Shown one piece after another: positions 40,021 through 49,418 of a stretch of 64,000 bases of DNA. The notes under the pieces are model-generated. The model was not told the DNA's origin, did not search any database, and worked only from the letters and a program-made list of their open reading frames with translations. The stretch's first letter is position 1. The number at the start of each line of letters is the position of its first letter. The position numbers were made by a program, and so were the translations under genes. The DNA comes from Chryseobacterium sp. BGARF1 (GTDB taxonomy: Bacteria; Bacteroidota; Bacteroidia; Flavobacteriales; Weeksellaceae): positions 62,001-126,000 of the forward strand of contig NZ_LELA01000081.1 in the NCBI RefSeq assembly GCF_001677955.1, read 5' to 3'.

Positions 40021-41514
40021 CTATAAATTTGGATTGTTCTCAATTTCTTTCTGCGGAATTGAAAACAAATAATATCTGCTATTGGGCGCAAAAGCCGACT
40101 GATCAGGGAATGCAAAAACAGAATGTCCTCTTCCATTAACCGTTTTCACCGTACCATTTGGCGTTGTGATCTGCACCTGAATTGGTTGTCCACTTGAGTT
40201 TACATAAGCTTTTCTCTCCACTTTCCCTTGTGTTCTGATGATGTCTGAAAGAGAAAAACCTTCTCCGAACAATTCTTTTCTTCTTTCAATCAAAACTTCT
40301 TTAATGACATCATTTTGAGCAAGTGAACCTGTATAAACATTGGCTTTTCTTGCTGTTTTTAGTTGGTTTAAAATTGCAACAGCATTGGCAACATTTCCGC
40401 TTCTTGCTTCGGCTTCGGCTTCAATTAAATACATTTCAGCAGCTCTCATGAAAACGATATCGGCAATTAAATTAGCTTTAAACTTAAATTTAGCATATCT
40501 CAAAAGCCCTTCTCTTCCAGGTAAACCATCCCAAGAAAATAAAGAAGAACGGATATCATTTGTATCAAACAGATCTTTAAAATAAGGATCTGCCATAAAA
40601 CTGTAATAATAACTTCCCGAAGATGAAACATCTAAAAAGTGGAATGCATAGCTTTCACCAGACTGTTCTTGAGTTTGTGCATGTCCCCAGATCCATTCTC
40701 CGTTGGTAATATCATTGAAACCTTCTTTGTATTTTTCGGCATTCATCAGCGGAAATCCTGTTTTGGCAATTTGTGCAGAAGCTACAGCTTTCGTCCACTC
40801 CCCTGTATTCAGATACACTCTTGCTAAAAGTCCGTTAACTACAGAGCGATCGATTTTATCTTTGTTATTTCTAGAATAATTTTGAAGCAATTGGTTAGCA
40901 TCGGTCAAATCACTTTTAATTAAACTATAAATCTCTTCAAGACTTGCTTTTTTCTTTCCTACAGAATTAGTCGTTGCAGGTTCAGTATAAATGGGAGCTG
41001 TGGGTGCATTTTTATCTTTTAAATAACTGAACTGATAGAAACTTGCAAGATTCCAGTAACAGAAAGCACGCAAAGCTTTTGCCTGACCTTTCACCTGATT
41101 TTTCTTTTCCTGAGTTCCTTCTGCTGCATCAATTTTTGCGATCACATTATTCATATTATTGATAACAGAATACAAAGATGTCCAGATATAAAGTGATCTA
41201 CCTCCTGTATTATTCACCAGATCAGTAAATGCATACGCTGATGGAAAACCATATTTATTGGTCAAAACAGCAACATCACTTCCCATTGCATCGCTGGTTC
41301 TTAAAACCGTTGAATATCCTATATTGGCATACGTTGTTCCGTCATCATTAAATTTTGCCCAAGTTCCATTGATTACTGTTTCTGCACTTTCGGCAGTTTT
41401 AAAAATTTCAGCTTCATCTGCCTGATTTGTGGGAGCCGTTTCCAAATCGTTTTCACAGCTTACCAGAGAAATCGAAGCAATTAAAGCAAAAGATATGTAT
41501 ATTAATTTTTTCAT
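40021..41514 (-). CDS. SusD/RagB-family nutrient-binding lipoprotein, pair 1
   Basis: 497 residues: lipoprotein signal MKKLIYISFALIASISLVSC, then the TPR-rich SusD fold (ALRAFCYWNLASFYQF, VVNGLLARVYLNTGEW, MRAAEMYLIEAEAEARSGN, IKEVLIERRKELFGEGFSLSDI). It caps the SusC barrel on the cell surface and binds the substrate. Encoded 19 bases after susC, under the SAM-I riboswitch, so the ligand is probably linked to methionine or sulfur supply rather than to a glycan. Confidence 0.93.
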   Translation of the reverse strand: MKKLIYISFALIASISLVSCENDLETAPTNQADEAEIFKTAESAETVINGTWAKFNDDGTTYANIGYSTVLRTSDAMGSDVAVLTNKYGFPSAYAFTDLVNNTGGRSLYIWTSLYSVINNMNNVIAKIDAAEGTQEKKNQVKGQAKALRAFCYWNLASFYQFSYLKDKNAPTAPIYTEPATTNSVGKKKASLEEIYSLIKSDLTDANQLLQNYSRNNKDKIDRSVVNGLLARVYLNTGEWTKAVASAQIAKTGFPLMNAEKYKEGFNDITNGEWIWGHAQTQEQSGESYAFHFLDVSSSGSYYYSFMADPYFKDLFDTNDIRSSLFSWDGLPGREGLLRYAKFKFKANLIADIVFMRAAEMYLIEAEAEARSGNVANAVAILNQLKTARKANVYTGSLAQNDVIKEVLIERRKELFGEGFSLSDIIRTQGKVERKAYVNSSGQPIQVQITTPNGTVKTVNGRGHSVFAFPDQSAFAPNSRYYLFSIPQKEIENNPNL

Positions 41515-41533
41515 TGTTTAAATTTTAAATATG

Positions 41534-44452
41534 TTAAAGCGTAGCCTGTACACCAAAAGTTACGGTTCTCATTGCAGGATATCTGTAGTATGTTGTTCCG
41601 TCTAAGGTTTGCTCAGGATCCATTCCTTTATGTTTATAGAATGTGAAAAGATTTTCTGCCTGAACATACACTCTTAGTTTTTTCAACCCAATCTTTTCAA
41701 AATAATCAGACGGAAGCGTGTATCCTAAGCTTACATTTTTAATTCTTGCATAGGTTCCAGAATATAAGAATCTTGACGAAGCGGAAGTCCAATTATTGGT
41801 TGTTGTGCTTAAAGCCGGAACATCCGTATTTGTATTTTCAGGAGTCCATCGGTTTAACATTTCAGAGCTCCACGCTCTTCCTGCAGCACTTCCATTATGC
41901 ATCAACATGGTATAATCGGTATCGAGAATTTTACCTCCCAAACTGAAAGTCAATAATCCTGAAAAATCAAAATCTTTATATCTGATGCTGGTTGTAAGAC
42001 CTCCCATTACTTTAGGCAAAGAAGAACCCTGCAAAGTTTTTGTAGCTTTTGCATACTCAGAAGTCGTTCCTTCTACTGTATTTCCGTTTGCATCAGTGGT
42101 AATTGTTTTCCAAAGCGGATTTCCGTTAGTCGGATCAACTCCCATCCATTCAGGAATAAAGAAATCATAAATAGAACCTCCAACCTGCAAACGTTTTGTT
42201 CCACTAACAATTGAACCTTTCGGAAGCTTTGTAATTTCATTTTTTAAAGTACTCAGATTCACATCAACATTCCATTCGAAATCATTTGTTTTTACAGGAG
42301 TTGTAAATAGAGAAAATTCAAAACCTGTGTTTTTTAACTCTCCGATATTTGCCTGATAACCGCTAAAACCAACTGACGGAGCCAAAGGCATATCAAACAA
42401 AAGATCTTTACTCTGACGCTGGAAATATTCTACATTCCCTTTAATTCTGTTTTTCAGAATCGCAAATTCTAACCCCACATTTAAGTTGAGATTGGTTTCC
42501 CATTTCAGATCCGGAGTCGGAAGTCTGCTTGCAACCGTACCGCCTTCACCAAGATTGTTATAAAATGTATACAAACTTTGGTACGCATAATACGTGCTCA
42601 ATTTGTCATTTCCCTGACCACCATAACTTGCACGAAGCGTCAACTGATTAAAAATATTTAAATCTTTAATGAAATCTTCATTCGAAGCTTTCCATGATCC
42701 ACCCACTGACCAGAAAGTTCCCCATCTGTTTTCAGGAGAAAATCTTGAAGAACCATCTGCTCTTACCGATCCGGAAATGAAATATTTATTTTTAAAATCA
42801 TACTCCGCTTTTCCTAAGTAACTTAAAAGTCCCAATTTATCACTGCTTCCGCTAAATCCACCTAACAAAGCTGCTGCATCAGGTTCATAATAATAGGGAA
42901 GTGAAAACTGACTTCTGTTTCCTGAAATGGTTTGAAATTCATAATGATAAAATTCTTGACCCGCTAAAATATTAAAGTGATGCTGGTTGAATTTTTTATC
43001 AAAAGTCAGAATATTACTGGTTGTATAAGACAGCGTTCTTGAGTTTGTTTTTGTTACCGAACCACCGATTTCGCTTCCCTGTCCGATCAAAGGATTGGAA
43101 TAAAAGTGACCGTTGTAATTAACCAAATCAACAGAAAAACTAGATTTAAACTTTAATTCCGGTAAGAAAGTAAAGTCTAAAAATCCTTTTCCTGAAAAGT
43201 TATCTTCACGGTTTTCATTTTTATCTAAAGGTAACGTTGCTGCAGCATTTTGATTCTGTAAAGCACTTGTAGGACGGTATTTTCCAAAGTCATAGATATA
43301 ATTTCCATTGGCATCTAATCGGTGACTTCCGTCTGCATTTCTTTCGTAATAAGGATAAAACGACGGAATCACTCTTGCCGCATTAATGATATTATCCGTT
43401 CTGGAATCTGAAGAAGGCGGCGCTTCCTGAAGACTGTTGGTATAACTTAAATTAGCACCAACGTTTAACCATTTTTTAACTTCAGAATTTATTTTAAGCC
43501 TTGTACTGTATTTCGTAAAACCTGATCCAATCGCAATTCCTTTATCGTCAAGATATCCTAATGAGAAATAGTAATTGCTCTTTTCGCTCCCGCCACTAAA
43601 ATCTAAATCTGCCTGACTTCTTGCCGCCACTCTCTGAAGAATATCTCTCCAGTCATCGTTCCATAAAGCAGTAGCTCCAGGCAAAAGCTTACCGTCAGTT
43701 CCTACAGGTTTTGCATAATTTGAACCGTATGGGTTAATTCCTAAACCATTGCTTCCAGAAATCAAAGCATCACTCGCCATTTGTGCCGCCTGTTGAGAAG
43801 TAACCTGGCTAGATTTAAAGCCATTTCTCAAAGCTTCCCAATACAATTGAAAATATTGATCTGTATTTACCTGCTCGTAATCTTTAACAGCTCTGGTAGA
43901 AAAACCCTGACTAATATTGAAATTCACTTTTGCCTCACCCTTTTTTCCGGATTTTGTAGTAATAATAATTACTCCGTTGGCTCCTCTTGAACCATAAAGT
44001 GAACTTGCCGTAGCATCTTTCAAAACACTGATCGATTCAATATCATTTGGGCTTATCGAATTGATATTTCCGTCAAAAGGAATTCCGTCTACCACAAACA
44101 AAGGATTGCTTGAAGCGCTCACCGAACCAATTCCACGAATACGGATAGATGCCGTTGCACCCGGTTGTCCAGAAGCACTTACCGCCTGAAGACCCGGAAC
44201 CTGTCCTTCCAAAGCTTTGGTAATATTGGTAACCGGTCTGTTGTTTATTTTTTCACTAGAAATTGTTGCCACAGAACCTGTGTAACTTGTTTTTTTCGCT
44301 TTTCCGTAAGCGACAACTACTACTTCATCTATATCTTGTTCGCGAAGTGTATCTTTTTTTGCTTCCTGACCATTAATGTTGATTATTCCTAAGAAAAATA
44401 CTGCAACAGGTGGAATCCAAGCTTTAGAATTAATTAAATTTTTGTTAACCAT
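41534..44452 (-). CDS. SusC/RagA-family TonB-dependent receptor, pair 1
   Basis: 972 residues: signal peptide, TonB-box-like DIDEVVVVAYGKAKKTSYTGSV near residue 40, plug domain (KALEGQVPGLQAVSASGQPG, IRIRGIGSVSASSNPLFVVDGIPFDG, SVLKDATASSLYGSRGANGVIIITTKSG), then a 22-strand barrel ending YPAMRTVTFGVQATL. The usual N-terminal carboxypeptidase-like domain is missing. It imports a large or complexed nutrient with energy from TonB. It is first in the operon, with a roughly 190-base leader holding a SAM-I riboswitch. Confidence 0.95.
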   Translation of the reverse strand: MVNKNLINSKAWIPPVAVFFLGIININGQEAKKDTLREQDIDEVVVVAYGKAKKTSYTGSVATISSEKINNRPVTNITKALEGQVPGLQAVSASGQPGATASIRIRGIGSVSASSNPLFVVDGIPFDGNINSISPNDIESISVLKDATASSLYGSRGANGVIIITTKSGKKGEAKVNFNISQGFSTRAVKDYEQVNTDQYFQLYWEALRNGFKSSQVTSQQAAQMASDALISGSNGLGINPYGSNYAKPVGTDGKLLPGATALWNDDWRDILQRVAARSQADLDFSGGSEKSNYYFSLGYLDDKGIAIGSGFTKYSTRLKINSEVKKWLNVGANLSYTNSLQEAPPSSDSRTDNIINAARVIPSFYPYYERNADGSHRLDANGNYIYDFGKYRPTSALQNQNAAATLPLDKNENREDNFSGKGFLDFTFLPELKFKSSFSVDLVNYNGHFYSNPLIGQGSEIGGSVTKTNSRTLSYTTSNILTFDKKFNQHHFNILAGQEFYHYEFQTISGNRSQFSLPYYYEPDAAALLGGFSGSSDKLGLLSYLGKAEYDFKNKYFISGSVRADGSSRFSPENRWGTFWSVGGSWKASNEDFIKDLNIFNQLTLRASYGGQGNDKLSTYYAYQSLYTFYNNLGEGGTVASRLPTPDLKWETNLNLNVGLEFAILKNRIKGNVEYFQRQSKDLLFDMPLAPSVGFSGYQANIGELKNTGFEFSLFTTPVKTNDFEWNVDVNLSTLKNEITKLPKGSIVSGTKRLQVGGSIYDFFIPEWMGVDPTNGNPLWKTITTDANGNTVEGTTSEYAKATKTLQGSSLPKVMGGLTTSIRYKDFDFSGLLTFSLGGKILDTDYTMLMHNGSAAGRAWSSEMLNRWTPENTNTDVPALSTTTNNWTSASSRFLYSGTYARIKNVSLGYTLPSDYFEKIGLKKLRVYVQAENLFTFYKHKGMDPEQTLDGTTYYRYPAMRTVTFGVQATL

Positions 44453-44472
44453 AATTCATTTCATTTATCAAA

Positions 44473-44512
44473 TTTTAAAAATTAACCCTTTACAGAAAAG
44501 ACAACAAAGGGC
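44473..44512 (-). terminator. Attenuator terminator of SAM-I riboswitch
   Basis: On the minus strand CCCTTT, a 14-base loop, AAAGGG, then TTAATTTTT, lying between the aptamer and the susC ATG. This is the place and shape of the riboswitch expression platform; transcripts would stop here when SAM is high. Confidence 0.6.
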
Positions 44513-44542
44513 ATCGATAAATACGATGAACCAATTGCTTAT

Positions 44543-44632
44543 TTTTCCTTTAAAGGCTGAATGTAACACCTTGCAAAGAGCAGGTTGTTAAGATTTCACA
44601 GGGTCAGTTCCCTCCATCTTTCTTTATAAGCC
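44543..44632 (-). promoter_or_regulatory. SAM-I (S-box) riboswitch aptamer
   Basis: On the minus strand the aptamer reads CTTATAAAGAAAGATGGAGG, then GAACTGACCCTGTGAAATC, TTAACAACC, a P3 hairpin ACCTGC-TCTTT-GCAAGGT, and GTGTTACATTC. The order GATGGAGGGAactGaCCC-TGTGAAatc-aaCAACC-GTGtTAcaTTC is the SAM-I consensus, and TATAAAG can pair with CTTTAAAG to close P1. It senses S-adenosylmethionine and should turn off the susCD operon when SAM is abundant. Confidence 0.85.
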
Positions 44633-44648
44633 GATCGAAATATGTTTG

Positions 44649-44679
44649 CAAATCTAAAAACAATTAGTCTACAAAACAA
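44649..44679 (-). promoter_or_regulatory. Promoter of riboswitch-susCD transcript
   Basis: On the minus strand TTG (44677-44679), 20 bases, TAGATTTG (44649-44656). The -33 side overlaps a small inverted repeat AGTCTAC/GTAGACT (44666-44686). The rest of the gap to aroQ (44687-44873) is AT-rich with nothing further recognised except the aroQ -7-like TAAATTTA (44862-44869). Confidence 0.7.
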
Positions 44680-44873
44680 GTAGACTTTAAGATTTGAGAT
44701 TATTATTTAATGAAAATTAACTTAAAATATTCTTAAAAAACGGTTAAATAGGGAGTTATAGAATTTATCAAATTCTTAAATATGATAAATATCATTAAAA
44801 ATAATGTAATTCTAAAAATGATTTAAAATAGAAAAGCTTTCCACTTATTAAAAAAACTTTATAAATTTATGCT

Positions 44874-45296
44874 ATGAAAGTTTTAATTATAAATGGTCCT
44901 AATCTCAATCTGTTAGGCACAAGAGAACCTGAAATTTATGGCAGTGTTTCTATGGAAGAGTATTTAGAAAAATTAAAGTCTGAATTTCCCGCTCACGAAT
45001 TGAATTATTATCAATCGAATATTGAAGGCGAGCTGATCAACAGACTTCAGGTAGATGATTTTGACGCGGTTATTATTAATCCAGGAGCTTTCACACATTA
45101 CTCTTATGCAATTGCGGATTGTTTAAAGAATATTCAGAAACCGAAAGTAGAAGTTCACATCAGCAATATTTACAAAAGAGAAGAATTTAGGCAAAAATCA
45201 GTAACAGCAGCATGTACAGATGCAGTCTTGTCCGGCTTTGGAATGGAAGGATATCGATTGGCGGTTTTGAGTTTGATTAGCAATAAAAATATTTAA
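44874..45296 (+). CDS. aroQ: Type II 3-dehydroquinate dehydratase
   Basis: 140 residues, flavodoxin-like. Motifs: IINGPNLNLLGTREPEIYG with catalytic Tyr22 and Arg, YQSNIEGELIN, IINPGAFTHYSYAIADCL, and VEVHISNIYKREEFRQKS with catalytic His. It removes water from 3-dehydroquinate in the shikimate pathway, forming a dodecamer. A near-consensus -7 element lies 5 bases upstream of the ATG. Length is normal. Confidence 0.96.
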   Translation: MKVLIINGPNLNLLGTREPEIYGSVSMEEYLEKLKSEFPAHELNYYQSNIEGELINRLQVDDFDAVIINPGAFTHYSYAIADCLKNIQKPKVEVHISNIYKREEFRQKSVTAACTDAVLSGFGMEGYRLAVLSLISNKNI

Positions 45297-45770
45297 TTGA
45301 AGAGATACTTTTTTAAATTTATTTTAATGTCAGTAATTATTCTTGGAATTATTACGCCCTATATTGATTACTTTGTTGTAACTCAAATGTTTTTTTTGCT
45401 AATTCCTTTTATAGGCATATTATTATTTTCTTTAATACTTTTTATAACTAATCTATTTAAAAATAGAAAAAATGTATTTACGCTTAAATCGACCAAAATA
45501 ATTACAATAATTCCTTTATTTTTATTAGCACAAATAATTTCAGTATTTATTATTCACAAGGTTCAGCGATTTAGATCAGAACAAATTATTGAGAATCTTA
45601 AAAGTAATTACAAATATTATCCTCAAAAGCTTCCTACTAATTACGGAATCAAATATTATAAATTAAAAGATTTAAACGAATTCCGGATAGAATATGAGAG
45701 AGGATTTTTTGTTCGAGAGGTTTACGATAGTACTGTGAAGACTTGGGAAAGTTACGGATGGAATGACTAA
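45297..45770 (+). CDS. Hypothetical membrane protein
   Basis: 157 residues if translated from TTG 45297, directly after the aroQ stop; ATG 45327 would give a shorter form. Three hydrophobic segments (about 7-25, 29-52, 69-88) precede a soluble C-terminal half (YYPQKLPTNYGIKYYKLKDL, FRIEYERGFFVREVYDS). The TTG start fits the positive residues KR before the first segment. No family recognised. Probably co-transcribed with aroQ; terminator at 45790. Confidence 0.65.
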   Translation: MKRYFFKFILMSVIILGIITPYIDYFVVTQMFFLLIPFIGILLFSLILFITNLFKNRKNVFTLKSTKIITIIPLFLLAQIISVFIIHKVQRFRSEQIIENLKSNYKYYPQKLPTNYGIKYYKLKDLNEFRIEYERGFFVREVYDSTVKTWESYGWND

Positions 45771-45789
45771 AGTTTTTAACTAAAATAAA

Positions 45790-45817
45790 AAAGGCTCATC
45801 AAATTTGATGAGCCTTT
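45790..45817. terminator. Bidirectional terminator aroQ unit/pckA
   Basis: Perfect palindrome AAAGGCTCATCAAA/TTTGATGAGCCTTT with A run before and T-rich stretch after, between convergent genes. Confidence 0.85.
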
Positions 45818-45828
45818 CTTCACTATTT

Positions 45829-47445
45829 CTAAATGGTCTGTTCCTGCAATTGAGGCCCAGAAGCAATCAGCTTTTTACCTTCGTCAGTATTACAATACTG
45901 CTCGAAGTTTTTGATATATTTTGCAGCAAGATCTTTTGCTTTTTCTTCCCATTCTGCAACATCGCTATAAGTATCTCTAGGATCTAAAATTCCTTCAGAA
46001 ACATTTGGCAATGAAGTTGGAATTTCTAAATTCATTACCGGAATAGTTGTTTTTTCAGCTTTTTCAATTGATCCGTCGATGATAGCATCAATGATTGCTC
46101 TTGTATCTTTTAATGAAATTCTTTTTCCGGTACCGTTCCATCCAGTGTTTACCAGATAAGCTTTTGCACCGTGCTCTTTCATTTTTCCGATCAATGTTTT
46201 AGAATACATTGTAGGGTGTAATGTTAAGAACGCTTCACCAAATGCTGGTGAGAAAGATGGTTCTGGTTCAGTAATACCTCTTTCAGTACCTGCTAATTTT
46301 GAAGTATACCCGCAAAGGAAGTGATATTGAGCTTGGTTTTCATCTAAAATAGAAACCGGAGGCAATACTCCGAAAGCATCAGCAGAAAGATAAACAATCT
46401 TACTTGCGTGACCTGCTTTAGAAGGTAAAACGATTTTGTTGATATGATAAATCGGGTAAGAAACTCTTGTGTTTTCAGTGATAGATCCGTCTGTGTAATC
46501 AGCAACACCGTCGTGTACCACAACGTTTTCAAGAAGTGCATCTCTTTTTATTGCTCTGAAAATATCTGGTTCTTTTTCTGCTGATAAATCGATTACTTTC
46601 GCATAACAACCACCTTCGTAATTGAAAACTCCGTTGTTATCCCAACCGTGCTCGTCATCACCAATTAAATATCTTTTAGGATCTGCAGACAAAGTAGTTT
46701 TTCCTGTTCCAGAAAGTCCGAAGAATAACGCTACATCTCCTTCTTCTCCTACGTTTGCAGAACAGTGCATTGATGCCATTCCTTTTAACGGAAGGTAATA
46801 ATTCATCATTGCGAACATTCCTTTTTTCATTTCGCCACCATACCAAGTTCCTCCAATGATTTGAAGTTTTTCAGTAAGGTTAAACATGACAAAGTTTTCA
46901 GAATTCAGTTCTTGTGCTTCCCAGTTAGGGTTTGTCGTTTTTGATCCGTTGATTACTGTAAAATCCGGCTCTCCAAAGTTTTCTAACTCGAAGTGAGAAG
47001 GACGGATAAACATATTGGTAACGAAATGCGCCTGCCAAGCAACTTCAACGATAAATCTTACTTTTAATCTTGTGTCGGTATTGGTTCCACAAAAAGTATC
47101 AACTACATAAATCTTTTTCGCATCAGAAAGTTGAGTCAATACCAAATCTTTACATGATTCGAAAATTTCAGGTGTTGTAGGTAAATTTACTTTACCATCC
47201 CAGAAAATAGTATCTTTTGTAACATCATCCTGAACAATATACCTGTCTTTAGGCGAACGACCAGTGAAAATTCCTGTTTTTACAGATACCGCGCCAGATT
47301 CTGTAAGTTCAGCTTTCTCAAAACCCTGATTTTCAGGTGAAATTTCCGCTTGATATAACTCTTCATATGAAGGATTATAAATTAATTCGTAATCTCCTTT
47401 AATTCCTAATTTTTGTAAATCTTGGACGATTTTAGCGTTTTTCAT
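45829..47445 (-). CDS. pckA: ATP-dependent phosphoenolpyruvate carboxykinase
   Basis: 538 residues from ATG 47445 ([20 protein letters not shown]). Longer in-frame starts up to 47583 would add a hydrophobic run and overlap the kinase gene, so they are rejected. Motifs: SPKDRYIV near the start of the fold, [32 protein letters not shown] (P-loop) and [24 protein letters not shown], with metal and oxaloacetate ligands. It makes PEP from oxaloacetate in gluconeogenesis. Length is that of bacterial ATP-type PEPCK. Confidence 0.97.
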   Translation of the reverse strand: MKNAKIVQDLQKLGIKGDYELIYNPSYEELYQAEISPENQGFEKAELTESGAVSVKTGIFTGRSPKDRYIVQDDVTKDTIFWDGKVNLPTTPEIFESCKDLVLTQLSDAKKIYVVDTFCGTNTDTRLKVRFIVEVAWQAHFVTNMFIRPSHFELENFGEPDFTVINGSKTTNPNWEAQELNSENFVMFNLTEKLQIIGGTWYGGEMKKGMFAMMNYYLPLKGMASMHCSANVGEEGDVALFFGLSGTGKTTLSADPKRYLIGDDEHGWDNNGVFNYEGGCYAKVIDLSAEKEPDIFRAIKRDALLENVVVHDGVADYTDGSITENTRVSYPIYHINKIVLPSKAGHASKIVYLSADAFGVLPPVSILDENQAQYHFLCGYTSKLAGTERGITEPEPSFSPAFGEAFLTLHPTMYSKTLIGKMKEHGAKAYLVNTGWNGTGKRISLKDTRAIIDAIIDGSIEKAEKTTIPVMNLEIPTSLPNVSEGILDPRDTYSDVAEWEEKAKDLAAKYIKNFEQYCNTDEGKKLIASGPQLQEQTI

Positions 47446-47572
47446 TTTACTTATATTTTCTTTTTCTTTTTGTTTGTTCAACAAGATGAATATTAACAAA
47501 TTGTTAAACGTGGATAAATATAAACATATAAGCGAAAATGACAAATAAAAAATAATAGATATAATAAATTGA

Positions 47573-48478
47573 TTAACAATCAATTATATCATCCCATTCA
47601 AAAATAGTAGTGAAACCTTTTCCCCAAAAATAGTCCTTAAACCCTACAAATTTTGAGCTCATTACAAAATCTCCACCCCAAGCCCCCAAACTTTTAACAA
47701 AACTAGGGCAATCTGAGAAAAACCTTGACTTAACTGTCGGAATTTCAATAAAATCTGAAATTTTTTGTTCATGTAACATCATTAGTTCTGAAAAATTTTC
47801 CAATTCATCACATAACAAAATATTTCTTGTGAGATTAGAAAATTCATCAACCATAATTTGAGACTTTATTTTTGACCTGTAAAGTTGAATCGCCTCGCGA
47901 CTATCTTGCTTCTGATTGAGGTGAATAAAAATCAACTCATTTTTAAATTTTGGATTGAAATTTATGTTCTCAAAATGTATTTCGGGTTTGTTCTGAAACA
48001 ACACCGCAGATTTTGCATTAGCCACAGCAATATCGTATCCGCTTCCCCCCAAACTTATAGAATTTAAATGGAAAGGGTTGGTCTCCGACCATTCTGCAAG
48101 ATTGTTCATTAAAGTAGAACTGCTTCCCAAACCATAATCTGAAGGAAACTGAAGATTTGTTTTTAATTGATAGGTATCGGTGCTTTTAAATTTAGTTTCA
48201 GAAAGACTCTGAACATTTTTAAGAGTTTTAAGAATAAACTCTGCGCTTTGATCGATATTGGTTTCTACAATCTGCCATGTTTTATAATCTATGACAGCCT
48301 TTAACCATAATTTGTTTTGATGATAAGCTTCCCAGAAAACAAACGATTTTCCGTCCTGCTTTTCTTCAAAAAAAAACTCCTGTCCTAGCTTTGTGGGTAC
48401 CGCTAAGACAAGAGCTCCGTCTACAGCGAAATATTCTGAAGTAAGCATAAGCTTTCCCGGTGAATATATTTCGCCCAT
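47573..48478 (-). CDS. GYDIA-family GHMP kinase
   Basis: 301 residues with GHMP fold: [23 protein letters not shown] at the N-terminus, ATP-binding [18 protein letters not shown] near residue 118, and [16 protein letters not shown] near residue 145, which carries the GYDIA name motif. Flavobacterial members are thought to be mevalonate-pathway-type kinases (mevalonate or phosphomevalonate kinase) but the substrate is unproven. It follows fabD by 10 bases, so co-transcription is likely. Confidence 0.85.
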   Translation of the reverse strand: MGEIYSPGKLMLTSEYFAVDGALVLAVPTKLGQEFFFEEKQDGKSFVFWEAYHQNKLWLKAVIDYKTWQIVETNIDQSAEFILKTLKNVQSLSETKFKSTDTYQLKTNLQFPSDYGLGSSSTLMNNLAEWSETNPFHLNSISLGGSGYDIAVANAKSAVLFQNKPEIHFENINFNPKFKNELIFIHLNQKQDSREAIQLYRSKIKSQIMVDEFSNLTRNILLCDELENFSELMMLHEQKISDFIEIPTVKSRFFSDCPSFVKSLGAWGGDFVMSSKFVGFKDYFWGKGFTTIFEWDDIIDC

Positions 48479-48488
48479 TTTATTTTAA

Positions 48489-49364
48489 TTAGATAGCAGA
48501 AGCAGATGCTACTGTATTATCAATTTTCTTAATCAATCCCTGAAGTGTTTTTCCAGGACCAACTTCTACAAAGTTTGTAGCACCGTCTTTGATCATATTC
48601 TGAACAGACTGCGTCCATTTTACAGGCCCCGTTAACTGAGCGATAAGATTAGCTTTAATCTGATCCGGATCTGTAACAGCAGTTGTTGTAATATTCTGAT
48701 AAACAGGAATAGTTGCTTTTCTGAATTTAGTATTTTCAATAGCTGCTGCCAATCTTTCTTGTGCAGGTTGCATTAATGGTGAATGAAAAGCTCCGTTTAC
48801 CGGTAGTAATAATGCTCTTTTTGCACCAGCTTCTTTTAGTTTGATACAAGCCTCTTCTACCGCAACTGTTTCACCTGAAATCACCAATTGTCCTGGACAG
48901 TTGTAATTTGCAGGAACCACTACTCCACTGATTGATGCACAAATTTCTTCTACTTTAGCATCATCCAAGCCTAAAATAGCCGCCATAGAACTTGGGTTTG
49001 CATCACAAGCAGCCTGCATGGCTTTTGCTCTTTCTGAAACCAATTTTAAACCATCATCAAAAGATAAAACTCCGTTGGCTACCAACGCAGAAAATTCTCC
49101 CAAAGAGTGACCTGCAACCATTTCAGCTCCAAGGCCGTTCACAGCTTTTAATGCAGCAACCGAGTGTATGAATATTGAAGGTTGTGTAACCTCTGTTTTC
49201 TTAAGATCCTCATCTGTTCCCCTAAACATAAGGGAAAGAATATCAAAACCTAAAATTTCGTTAGCAGATTCCATCAGGTCTTTAATGTCTTTACGGGAGT
49301 CGTATAATTCTTGTCCCATACCTACAAACTGTGATCCCTGACCAGGAAATATAAGTGCTTTCAT
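48489..49364 (-). CDS. fabD: Malonyl-CoA:ACP transacylase
   Basis: 291 residues: FPGQGSQFVGMG at residues 6-17, catalytic Ser87 in GHSLGEF, an Arg in the helix after it, and His in NGAFHSPLM near residue 197. It moves the malonyl group from CoA to acyl carrier protein for fatty acid elongation. Normal length. Upstream is the LysM fusion gene with a 54-base gap. Confidence 0.97.
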   Translation of the reverse strand: MKALIFPGQGSQFVGMGQELYDSRKDIKDLMESANEILGFDILSLMFRGTDEDLKKTEVTQPSIFIHSVAALKAVNGLGAEMVAGHSLGEFSALVANGVLSFDDGLKLVSERAKAMQAACDANPSSMAAILGLDDAKVEEICASISGVVVPANYNCPGQLVISGETVAVEEACIKLKEAGAKRALLLPVNGAFHSPLMQPAQERLAAAIENTKFRKATIPVYQNITTTAVTDPDQIKANLIAQLTGPVKWTQSVQNMIKDGATNFVEVGPGKTLQGLIKKIDNTVASASAI

Positions 49365-49418
49365 TTATTTATTTAAAGTTTAATATCAATTATAGTTTAA
49401 TAATGTCCTTAAAGAATT

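Noticed and set aside
44666..44686. AGTCTAC/GTAGACT inverted repeat as a terminator or regulator site
   Set aside because: Short stem without T run, overlapping the -33 region; not distinct enough to assign, noted only with the promoter.
47445..47583. Longer N-terminus for PEP carboxykinase
   Set aside because: It would add a 46-residue hydrophobic run absent from the family and overlap the kinase gene.
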